64,000 nucleotides of DNA from Pseudochelatococcus lubricantis (GTDB lineage: Bacteria; Pseudomonadota; Alphaproteobacteria; Rhizobiales; Beijerinckiaceae): positions 310,001 to 374,000 of the forward strand of contig NZ_JAASQI010000004.1 of the NCBI RefSeq assembly GCF_011762225.1, read 5' to 3'. The notes under the pieces are model-generated. The model made no database searches and was not told the origin of the DNA. It saw nothing but the letters and a program-made list of their open reading frames with translations. Of the stretch, positions 1-6,553 are shown in pieces. Each line of letters opens with the position of its first letter. The stretch's first letter is position 1. A program made the translations under genes and the position numbers.

Positions 1-31
1 GGCCGGTTGCTCCGGTAACGGCGATAGTCAT
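1..31 (-). CDS. NAD(P)-binding oxidoreductase, N-terminal fragment
   Basis: Only the first ten codons lie in the window; the gene runs off the left edge. They read MTIAVTGATG, the glycine-rich first strand and loop of a Rossmann NAD(P)-binding fold as found in NmrA/QorB-type atypical short-chain dehydrogenases. The ATG is at 31-29 on the minus strand. The gene is divergent from an HxlR regulator at 119, the same arrangement as the known E. coli qorB (ytfG)/qorR (ytfH) pair, so a quinone-reductase-like enzyme is the likely product. This is inferred from ten residues and the neighbour. Confidence 0.6.
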   Translation of the reverse strand, partial: MTIAVTGATG

Positions 32-84
32 GGGCGAACTCCTTGTTGCGTTGGGTAATCCATGTCATATACCGCCTTCGGTGA

Positions 85-108
85 CTTTTCGTAAGTACGC
101 ACAAAAAG
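85..108. promoter_or_regulatory. Inverted repeat between qor-like gene and HxlR regulator
   Basis: A 24-bp imperfect palindrome is centred on GTAC (95-98). Outer arms CTTTT and AAAAG and inner GT/AC pairs match, giving nine of twelve pairs. It lies in the 87-bp divergent spacer and its right arm overlaps the ribosome-binding region (AAGG, 106-109) of the HxlR gene. HxlR proteins are dimers that bind such dyads, so this is the likely autoregulatory operator. Confidence 0.5.
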
Positions 109-118
109 GTTAGCTTGA

Positions 119-538
119 ATGTCTTCCGCTGCCAATCGTCTCACCCCCGCGCCGCAACGGCCGCTGTCGCTGTCCGAGAAGCTCGGGCGCGGCGATCTGA
201 TGGCGGCGGCCTGTCCCTCGCGGGAGGTGCTCCGGCATCTCACCAGCCGCTGGGGCGTGCTGGTCCTGATCGCGCTGCGGTCGGGCACGCTGCGCTTCGG
301 CGATCTCCGCCGCCGGATCGGCGGCGTCAGCGAGCGCATGCTGGCGCAGACGCTGCAATGGCTGGAAAACGATGGCATGGTCGAACGCAAGGCCTACAAG
401 ATCGTGCCGCCGCATGTGGAATACACCCTCACGCCGCTCGGCGAGGAAGCGGCGGAGAAGGTCCGCGATCTGGCGGACTGGATCGAGACCAGCCTGCCGC
501 GCATCTCGCGGCATTGGGGCGCGGACCGGGACGTCTGA
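119..538 (+). CDS. HxlR-family winged-helix transcriptional regulator
   Basis: A 139-residue DNA-binding protein of the HxlR family (MarR-like winged helix). The core covers roughly residues 35-125: the opening CPSREVLRHLTSRWG, the recognition region around SERMLAQTLQWLENDGMVERK, and the wing residues VEYTLTPLG. The ATG at 119 is preceded by AAGG at a suitable distance. QorR-type HxlR members in other bacteria respond to diamide, quinone or formaldehyde stress and repress the adjacent reductase. The divergent partner here begins like such a reductase, and the palindrome between them is the expected operator. The inducer is not visible in the sequence. Confidence 0.88.
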   Translation: MSSAANRLTPAPQRPLSLSEKLGRGDLMAAACPSREVLRHLTSRWGVLVLIALRSGTLRFGDLRRRIGGVSERMLAQTLQWLENDGMVERKAYKIVPPHVEYTLTPLGEEAAEKVRDLADWIETSLPRISRHWGADRDV

Positions 539-555
539 ACGGCACGCCAAGCCGG

Positions 556-2172
556 TCAATGCCCGCCCCCGCCCGCACCGGGCTGCGCCGGCCGGCGCAT
601 CAGCGGCACGGCGATCACGAGGCTGAGGAACAGGAAGGTGAGCAGGAAGAAGACGTCGGCGAAGGCCATGACGAGCGCTTCCCGCCGCACCAGCCCCGCC
701 ATCTGTTTCAGCGCGGCGGACTGCGCGTCCGAGCCGAGGCCGGCGAAGGCCTGCGCCATGTTGCCCAGCCGCTCGACGGCCGTGGCGCTCGCCCATTGCA
801 CATGCTCGTGCAAGCGGACGAGGTGCAGATCCCAGCGGTTGTTCAGCACCGTGTTGATGAGCGCGAGGCCGACAGCGCCGCCCAGATTGCGTGTGAGGTT
901 GAACAGGCCCGAGGCGTTCTTGAGCTGGGCCGGGGGCAGCGTGCCAAGAGAGAGATTGTTGATGGGCACCATGGCCAGCATCAGCGAAGTGCCGCGCAGG
1001 ATCTGGGGCACGAGCAATTCCCAGAAGTCCCAGTCCTTGGTGATCCCGGTCACCTGCCAGGTGCCGAGCGCGAACCCGGCGAAGCCGATGCCGATCATCA
1101 GGCGCGGGTCGAGCTTCGTCGTCAGCCGCCCGACGAGGGGCGCGGCGAGGAACATAGAGATGCCCGTCACGAACATGGTCTCGCCGATCATGAGCGCCGA
1201 ATAGCCCCGCACGCGGCCGAGATAGAGGGGGTAGAGATAGGTCAGCCCGTAGAGCCCGATGCCCATCACGAAGCTGAAGGCCGAACCCGTGGCGAAGTTG
1301 CGGTTGAGGAATGCGCGCAGATCCACCACCGGCTCCGCCGCCGTCAGCGCCCGGGCGAAGAATGCGATGGACGAGACGGCGCAGATGACGGTGAAGAACA
1401 GGATCGCCTCATCCGCGAACCAGTCGTTGGTCGGGCCCTCCTCCAGCACGAATTCGAGGCTGCCCAGAAAGCCGGCCATGAACAGCAGGCCCCACCAGTC
1501 GAAGCGGTCGAGCAGTGCGAAGTCCGGCTCGTCGAAATCGACCAGGGTCGCCGTGGCGATGATGACGAAGATGCCCGGCACCACGTTCACCAGAAACAGC
1601 CAGTGCCAGGAGAAAAGGTCGGTCAGATAGCCGCCCACCGTCGGCCCGATGGTGGGAGCAAGCGTGGCGACGAGGCCGATCATCGGCGCGACGATGGGCT
1701 GCTTCTCACGCGGGAACACCGCGTAGGCCGAGGCGAACACGGTCGGGATCATGCCGCCGCCGAGAAACCCCTGAAGCGCGCGGTAGATGATCATCTGGTC
1801 GATCGTCGTCGCCGTCGCGCACAGGAAGCTCATGGCCGTGAAGCCCGCGGCCGAACCGACGAACAGCCAGCGCGTGGACAGCGCGCGCGACAGGAAGCCG
1901 GACAGCGGGATCATCACCACCTCGGCGATGAGATAGGATGTCTGCACCCAGGATATCTCGTCCGACGAGGCGGCGAGCCCCGCCTGGATTTCGGCGAGCG
2001 AGGCCGAGACGATCTGTATGTCCAGAATCGCCATGAACATGCCCAGCACCATGCAAAAGAAGGCGAACATCCGCCTTCCGTCGAGCTGGGCCGATCCTGC
2101 CGGCTGGGCCGATCCTGCCGGCTGGGCCGGGAGGGCCGTGGCGCCGGACACGGCGCCCTTCCCCGTCGTCAC
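556..2172 (-). CDS. emrB: DHA2-family MFS multidrug exporter, EmrB/QacA type
   Basis: A 538-residue inner-membrane drug:H+ antiporter with about 14 hydrophobic segments. The DHA2 hallmark LDIQIVSASL is at about residues 50-59, and the antiporter motif C, LAPTIGPTVGG, is at about 171-181. The N-terminus carries two exact QPAGSA hexapeptides (residues 17-28) encoded by an 18-bp tandem repeat, in a low-complexity cytoplasmic tail. The start codon overlaps the end of the upstream HlyD-type gene by 4 bp (ATGA), so the two are translationally coupled as in emrAB. A divergent TetR gene and paired operators upstream indicate drug-inducible expression. The substrate cannot be read from the sequence. 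Confidence 0.9.
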   Translation of the reverse strand: MTTGKGAVSGATALPAQPAGSAQPAGSAQLDGRRMFAFFCMVLGMFMAILDIQIVSASLAEIQAGLAASSDEISWVQTSYLIAEVVMIPLSGFLSRALSTRWLFVGSAAGFTAMSFLCATATTIDQMIIYRALQGFLGGGMIPTVFASAYAVFPREKQPIVAPMIGLVATLAPTIGPTVGGYLTDLFSWHWLFLVNVVPGIFVIIATATLVDFDEPDFALLDRFDWWGLLFMAGFLGSLEFVLEEGPTNDWFADEAILFFTVICAVSSIAFFARALTAAEPVVDLRAFLNRNFATGSAFSFVMGIGLYGLTYLYPLYLGRVRGYSALMIGETMFVTGISMFLAAPLVGRLTTKLDPRLMIGIGFAGFALGTWQVTGITKDWDFWELLVPQILRGTSLMLAMVPINNLSLGTLPPAQLKNASGLFNLTRNLGGAVGLALINTVLNNRWDLHLVRLHEHVQWASATAVERLGNMAQAFAGLGSDAQSAALKQMAGLVRREALVMAFADVFFLLTFLFLSLVIAVPLMRRPAQPGAGGGGH

Positions 2173-3344
2173 GAATGGCCACCGGTGCGGGTATCGACCA
2201 CCGCGGTGACCGACATGCCCGGACGCAGTTCATGCTTGCCCGTCGCCGCCGGATCGAGCGCCACGCGCACCGGAATACGCTGCACGATCTTGGTGAAATT
2301 GCCGGTGGCGTTCTCCGGCGGCAACAGGCTGAACACGGAGCCGGAAGCAGGGGAAATGCTCTGCACCGTGCCCTGGAAATCCTCATCCGGATAGGCGTCG
2401 ACCACGATATGCACCTTCTGGCCCAGCTGGATGCGCCCGAGCTGGGTTTCCTTGAAGTTCGCGTCGACATAGACGGCGTCGAGCGGCACCAGCGCCGCGA
2501 GGCGCGTGCCGGGCTGCACGAGCTGGCCCACCTGCACCGCCCGGTTGCCGACGACGCCGTCGAATGGCGCGCGCACCACGGTGAAATCGAGGTCGCGCTG
2601 TGCCCTGTCGCGCGCGGTGCGATATTCCTCAAGCTGGCGGGCGGCCTCCGTGCGCTGCGCAGCCAGCACCGCGATGGCGGCCTGCGCCGAGGCGATGGCG
2701 GCGATCGCCGCATCCGTATTCGCCTGCGCCTTGTCGCGCGCGGCACGCGCGTTGTCGAGCGCCGAGCGGCTGGCGAAGTCGGAGCGGGCAAGCTGGTTCT
2801 GGCGCTCGTATTCCACGCTCGCGCGCGTCAGCTCGGCCTTCGCGGCGGCGAGCTGTGCCTTTGCCTGATCGACATTGGTCTGCCCCGCCCTGATCTGCTC
2901 GTCGAAGCGGCCGAGCGCCGCCTCCTGCGTGGCGATCTTGTCCTGCGCCGCACGCAGCGCGAGGCCGTAGTCGCCGTCGTCGATGCGCACGAGCACGTCG
3001 CCCGCCTTCACCCACTGGTTGGAGGTGACGTCGACGCTGACGACATGCCCGCCGACCTTGGCCGCGAGCACGGAAGTATCGGCCCCGACATAGGCATCGT
3101 CGGTCGACACCTGGAAACGGCCGACCTGCCACCACTCGCGCCCGTACCAGGCACCGCCGGCCAGCAGCGCCACGAGAACGCCGGCGATCACCAGCCGCCG
3201 GCGCGGACGGCGCTTCACCGGCGCGACAGCCGCCGCGTCCGGCACTTCGTCGGGAACGGCATCGACCTGCGGCCTGCCGCGCAGCGACACGGCCCCCCGC
3301 CCCTGCGGCCGCGCTACCGCTTCCACCTTGTCTGCCTGCACCAT
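2169..3344 (-). CDS. emrA: HlyD/EmrA-family membrane fusion (periplasmic adaptor) protein
   Basis: A 391-residue periplasmic adaptor linking the EmrB-like pump to an outer-membrane channel. It has a charged cytoplasmic N-terminus, one transmembrane helix at about residues 49-66, a split biotinyl-lipoyl domain (GGHVVSVDVTSNQWVKAGDVL before, and VVRAPFDGVVGNRAVQVG after), a long alanine/glutamine-rich coiled-coil hairpin between them (about 130-255), and a C-terminal beta-barrel. It is the first gene of the efflux operon and overlaps emrB by 4 bp. The ATG at 3344 follows a GGAAGAG stretch. No outer-membrane TolC partner is encoded here, so a shared one elsewhere is presumed. Confidence 0.9.
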   Translation of the reverse strand: MVQADKVEAVARPQGRGAVSLRGRPQVDAVPDEVPDAAAVAPVKRRPRRRLVIAGVLVALLAGGAWYGREWWQVGRFQVSTDDAYVGADTSVLAAKVGGHVVSVDVTSNQWVKAGDVLVRIDDGDYGLALRAAQDKIATQEAALGRFDEQIRAGQTNVDQAKAQLAAAKAELTRASVEYERQNQLARSDFASRSALDNARAARDKAQANTDAAIAAIASAQAAIAVLAAQRTEAARQLEEYRTARDRAQRDLDFTVVRAPFDGVVGNRAVQVGQLVQPGTRLAALVPLDAVYVDANFKETQLGRIQLGQKVHIVVDAYPDEDFQGTVQSISPASGSVFSLLPPENATGNFTKIVQRIPVRVALDPAATGKHELRPGMSVTAVVDTRTGGHS

Positions 3345-3370
3345 TTGTCCGTTCTCTTCCCGCCTGGAGC

Positions 3371-3431
3371 TTGACTAAACCGTTCAGTTCTACGATGGTG
3401 GTGACAATATCAAACTGAACGGTTTAGTCAA
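3371..3431. promoter_or_regulatory. Paired TetR operators and divergent promoter for emrAB and its regulator
   Basis: A perfect 19-bp inverted repeat occurs as TTGACTAAACCGTTCAGTT at 3371-3389 and its reverse complement at 3413-3431, separated by 23 bp. Each arm also contains its own near-palindrome of form ACTnAAC-n-GTTnAGT, the size expected for one TetR dimer site. Each arm begins with TTGACT, a -35-like hexamer; on the minus strand it is followed after 16 bp by TATTGT, a plausible -10 for the efflux operon. The regulator bound here would block both directions. Confidence 0.75.
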
Positions 3432-3484
3432 ATATTTTGACAGGGGCTTCCCGGCGCCTTATTTCAGTGGACGAAGAGGCATCC

Positions 3485-4153
3485 ATGAACAGACCCGACC
3501 ACAGCGCCGCTCGTCATGTTCCGGCAACGGACGGACGGACGGACACGGAATCGAAGAAACGCCGCGACATCATCGATGGCGCGCGGCGCGTGTTTTTCGA
3601 CAAGGGGTTCGATGGCTCCAGCATGGACGAGATCGCCCGCGCGGCGGGCGTCTCCAAGGCGACGATCTACGCCTATTTCGACAGCAAGGAAGAGCTGTTC
3701 CAGGCCCTCGTCAAGGTGGACCGCAGCCAGTCCGCGGAGCGGCTGTTCGAATTCGATCCCGGGGATCCGGATGTCGAGGGCCTGCTGCGCCGGATCGGGA
3801 CGTCCTTCATGACCATGATGGTGCGGCCCGACCACATCCGGCTGGTGCGTCTGGTGATGGGCGCGGCCGAGAAATTTCCACGCATTGGCCAGGCCTTTTT
3901 CGAGACCGGCCCCTGCATGGGCGGCAGGCGCCTTGCCGACCTGCTCGCCGACCAGACCCGGCACGGCCGCCTCAGGATCGATGACTGCGAGATGGCCGCC
4001 TTCCAGTTCTTCAACCTGTGCCAGGGCAACATCGTCAAGGGACTGATGTTCGGCGGCGACACGGCGCCGGCGCCGGCCACGATCGACGCCACGGTGGCGA
4101 GTGCCGTGAGGGTCTTCCTCGCCGCCTATGCGGTGAAGGCCCCCGCGGCGTAG
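3485..4153 (+). CDS. TetR/AcrR-family repressor of the efflux operon
   Basis: A 222-residue regulator with a canonical N-terminal TetR helix-turn-helix at about residues 28-75 (motif ARAAGVSKATIYAYFDSKEELF) and an alpha-helical ligand-binding C-terminal domain of the AcrR C-terminal type. An upstream in-frame TTG at 3437 would add 16 residues, but the ATG at 3485 is preceded by GAAGAGG and fits the family, so it was chosen. The gene is divergent from the EmrAB-like operon, and the double operator between them makes it the obvious local repressor. The inducer is unknown. Confidence 0.88.
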   Translation: MNRPDHSAARHVPATDGRTDTESKKRRDIIDGARRVFFDKGFDGSSMDEIARAAGVSKATIYAYFDSKEELFQALVKVDRSQSAERLFEFDPGDPDVEGLLRRIGTSFMTMMVRPDHIRLVRLVMGAAEKFPRIGQAFFETGPCMGGRRLADLLADQTRHGRLRIDDCEMAAFQFFNLCQGNIVKGLMFGGDTAPAPATIDATVASAVRVFLAAYAVKAPAA

Positions 4154-4184
4154 TCTCCGTTCCCGCCGGCGCCGCCTCCGGGAA

Positions 4185-5003
4185 TCAGGCCCGGGCGGTG
4201 GCGAAGGTCAGATGGCGGGTGAACCTGAAGCCCTCGGGCGTGCGCCGCGTCTCGATCAGCCGCTCGATCTCCTGGCGCAGACGGGCCTGCTGCTCCGGCG
4301 ACAGCACGGCGAGGAAGTTGCCGAAGGAGCTGCTGGTCGACGAGGCGATCAGCGCATCCACACCGTCGTAAAAATCGGTGAAGCTGTATAGCGTTCCGAT
4401 ATAATTGCTGAAGCCGGCGGCTGTTATCAGCGGCTCCAGCTCCGCCTGCGGAACGCCGACAGTCGGCTGCACCTCGGCGGCGGAAAACGGCAGGCCGGTG
4501 ACGGCGATGGCCTCGGCGATGAACTGACGCAATTCGTGCGGCCTGTCAGGGTTCTGGGTATTCAGGCCCAGTCGCCCGCCCGGTTTCAGCACGCGACGAG
4601 CTTCCGCCAACGCGCGCGGCTTGTCCTCCACCCAATGGAAGACGCTGTTGAGATAGACCACATCGAAGCTGGCGTCCGGGAAGGCGGAGAGGTCCTCGGC
4701 CTGCGCGACCTGCGTCTCGAACCGCCCCTGGCCGCGCTTGCGCGCCAGTTCGACACGCAGCGGCAGCGGGTCGACGGCGACGACGCGCCCGGACGGACCG
4801 GTCAGGGAAACGACATGCTCGGCGAGGCGCCCGGTGCCCGCGCCGACGTCGAGCACATGCTCGCCCGGCTTCGGGTTCAGGCTGGCGACGAGGATCTTGC
4901 CGTGCTCGAACTGGCGGTCGCTGGTGCGGTCGTAGGTCTCGGCCAGTTCCGGCGTGTCGTGTTCGAGGCTGATGGAAGACGGGGCGTTGCGGTTGTCGGT
5001 CAT
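4185..5003 (-). CDS. Class I SAM-dependent methyltransferase
   Basis: A 272-residue protein with a Rossmann-like methyltransferase core. Motif I is VLDVGAGTGRLAEHV (about residues 50-64), the acidic end of strand beta-2 is VVAVDP (about 74-79), motif II/post II is FDVVYLNSVFHWVED (about 113-127), and motif III is LKPGGRLGLNT. It resembles the UbiE/COQ5-type Methyltransf_11 group, but nothing in the sequence identifies the acceptor. It is convergent with the TetR gene and stands alone. The C-terminal 100 residues are not a recognised domain. Confidence 0.8.
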   Translation of the reverse strand: MTDNRNAPSSISLEHDTPELAETYDRTSDRQFEHGKILVASLNPKPGEHVLDVGAGTGRLAEHVVSLTGPSGRVVAVDPLPLRVELARKRGQGRFETQVAQAEDLSAFPDASFDVVYLNSVFHWVEDKPRALAEARRVLKPGGRLGLNTQNPDRPHELRQFIAEAIAVTGLPFSAAEVQPTVGVPQAELEPLITAAGFSNYIGTLYSFTDFYDGVDALIASSTSSSFGNFLAVLSPEQQARLRQEIERLIETRRTPEGFRFTRHLTFATARA

Positions 5004-5453
5004 GATCGTTCCGTGTGGTTCCGGGATGCCGGGGGCCGATGAGGCGATTGCCGCGTGCGCGGCACGGAACCGGAGCTGCCGACAGGAATCGGGACCATGC
5101 CGCCGCTCCGTCTCCTCGCCGAGACGCCGAATCGGGCAACTCTAGCCGGAATACCCCCCACCTGCGGAAAGCCGTGGGCTCATTTTTTCTTTACCCGCCG
5201 GCAACGATATTTTCCTCCGGTCCGCCCGCGGGGGGGGGGCGCGAGGTAGACCCGCCCGTCCATCAGCCGCCGGGCCGTGCGATAAGACGACGGCGTCAAT
5301 TCTGCGCTGCCGTCGTTCACTATCGAAAACGAAATAATACGCAGCTTCAGTACTGGAAGAACGCGCTTCCCTGTCGACAACAGTCGGCCGACATCGCCAT
5401 CCCGCCCCTTCCGTCCGGAGCAATCTGCGCCGACTGGCGGCGCGATGCCGCCG
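5004..5453. other. 450-bp region without a convincing gene
   Basis: Short overlapping reading frames occur on both strands, but none has a ribosome-binding site, a family resemblance or consistent codon bias. The stretch contains a run of ten G at 5230-5239 and a drop in GC around 5310-5360. It presumably holds the promoter of the methyltransferase gene that starts at 5003. I see no clear hairpin terminator for the gene ending at 5454. Confidence 0.5.
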
Positions 5454-5879
5454 TCAGGCCGCCTCCCCCGGCTTCGCGTTTTCCGCGTCCTGACGCGCGA
5501 ACACTTCTTTCGCCGCGAACAGGCCGTTGAGCGCGGCCGGAAAACCGGCGTAGACGGCCATCTGCATGATGACCTCCGTGATCTCTCCGCGGCTGAGGCC
5601 GACGTTCAGCCCGGCCTCGATATGGACTCGCAATTGCGGACCGGCGTTCCCCATCGCCGTAAGCGCGGCGATGGTCGCGATCTCGCGGGCGCGGATGTCG
5701 AGGCCCGGACGGCTGTAGATGTCGCCGAACGGGAACTCCAGCAAGTAGGTGGCGAAGTCAGGGGCGATATCGGCGAGGGCGGCAATGACCTTGCCGCCCG
5801 CCTCGCCATCGATCTCAGCGAGCGCGCGTTGTCCGCGTTCCAGCCGGCTTTCGCCGGCGCTCCGGTGGTGTTGCGTCAT
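5454..5879 (-). CDS. Carboxymuconolactone decarboxylase-family protein
   Basis: A 141-residue all-helical protein of the gamma-carboxymuconolactone decarboxylase/AhpD superfamily. The diagnostic stretch is VHIEAGLNVGLSRGEITEVI followed by MQMAVYAGFPAALNG. It has no cysteines, so it is not an AhpD-type peroxidase; PcaC-like or uncharacterised lactone/thioester chemistry is more likely. The ATG at 5879 was chosen over upstream in-frame starts because the family begins here. The first 65 bp overlap the 3' end of the MerR gene in another frame, so the two are co-transcribed. Confidence 0.82.
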   Translation of the reverse strand: MTQHHRSAGESRLERGQRALAEIDGEAGGKVIAALADIAPDFATYLLEFPFGDIYSRPGLDIRAREIATIAALTAMGNAGPQLRVHIEAGLNVGLSRGEITEVIMQMAVYAGFPAALNGLFAAKEVFARQDAENAKPGEAA

Positions 5880-6243
5880 ATTCCTGCATCCTTCGTTCCG
5901 TGTCGGCATAGCCGGCGATCTTGGTGTCGAGGACGAGAAGGCAGTCCTGCAGTTCGGCCACCCTGGCGCGCACCTGCTCGCGATGCTGCTCCAGCAGCAG
6001 ACGGCGCTCGGCCGCCGTGCCGGTGCCGCGCTCCCGCAGAGCCGCATAGCGCAGCATGTCGCGAATCGGCATTCCCGTCGCCTTCAGGCGGCCAAGAAAG
6101 TCGATCCAGATCAGGATGGAGGCATCATAGTCACGTTGCCCGGACCGGTCCCGGTCGGCGTGCGGCAGCAGCCCGATCCGCTCGTAGTAACGGATCGTAT
6201 GGGCCGACAGCCCGCAACGCCTCGCCAGTTCGCCGATCTTCAT
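5815..6243 (-). CDS. MerR-family transcriptional regulator
   Basis: A 142-residue MerR protein with the N-terminal winged helix MKIGELARRCGLSAHTIRYY followed by ERIGLLP, then the long dimerisation helix and a C-terminal coiled coil (about residues 80-120). It lacks the cysteines of metal-sensing MerR members and resembles the group controlling aldehyde- or quinone-detoxification genes. The ATG at 6243 was preferred to upstream codons because it starts exactly at the conserved MKIGE. The promoter just upstream has the 19-bp spacer typical of MerR control, so the gene and the co-transcribed decarboxylase-like gene are probably autoregulated. Confidence 0.88.
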   Translation of the reverse strand: MKIGELARRCGLSAHTIRYYERIGLLPHADRDRSGQRDYDASILIWIDFLGRLKATGMPIRDMLRYAALRERGTGTAAERRLLLEQHREQVRARVAELQDCLLVLDTKIAGYADTERRMQEYDATPPERRRKPAGTRTTRAR

Positions 6244-6271
6244 GAGCCCTGCCTTCGTCACGACGCAACGG

Positions 6272-6302
6272 AAGCTACGGGTTGGAGCGCACTCCAAGTC
6301 AA
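6272..6302 (-). promoter_or_regulatory. MerR-type promoter with 19-bp spacer and operator dyad
   Basis: On the minus strand a -35 TTGACT (6302-6297) and a -10 TAGCTT (6277-6272) are separated by 19 bp. The spacer holds the dyad TTGGAG-tgcg-CTCCAA (6297-6282). The over-long spacer containing a palindrome is the signature of promoters that MerR proteins activate by DNA untwisting. It lies about 30 bp upstream of the MerR start. Confidence 0.8.
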
Positions 6303-6553
6303 GCGCAGAAAGTTCAGGCACGAAAATCGGGCGTCCCGGACGGGCCCGCGCGGCATGGCGGCCCTTCGCGCGGCTGGCGCAACCGGCCGGCCTGCAACCG
6401 GAATCTCCATTTTTTATAATGGCGCGCTCCTCCACTTATGGCACGATCCGGAAGGCTGTCCGCGGCACGCATCCGGCATACGGCTGTCGAACTTTCGGCC
6501 AAATGACGCCGGCGTGCCGATGTGCATAATCGCGGCCATCAGGAGGAAACTTC
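6303..6553. other. Intergenic region before the acyl-CoA ligase
   Basis: About 250 bp divergent between the MerR operon and the acyl-CoA ligase. A short AT-rich patch (around 6408-6422) may mark a promoter. The only firm element is the strong ribosome-binding site AGGAGG at 6541-6546 for the ligase start at 6554. No small gene was supported. Confidence 0.4.

Noticed and set aside
115-2394. 759-codon plus-strand frame spanning the HxlR gene and the efflux pump
   Set aside because: It runs antisense to the EmrB-like gene, has low-complexity Arg/Glu/His composition, and conflicts with two well-supported genes.
5142-5423. Small minus-strand frame in the gap after the methyltransferase gene
   Set aside because: It crosses a G10 tract, lacks a ribosome-binding site and has no recognisable motif.
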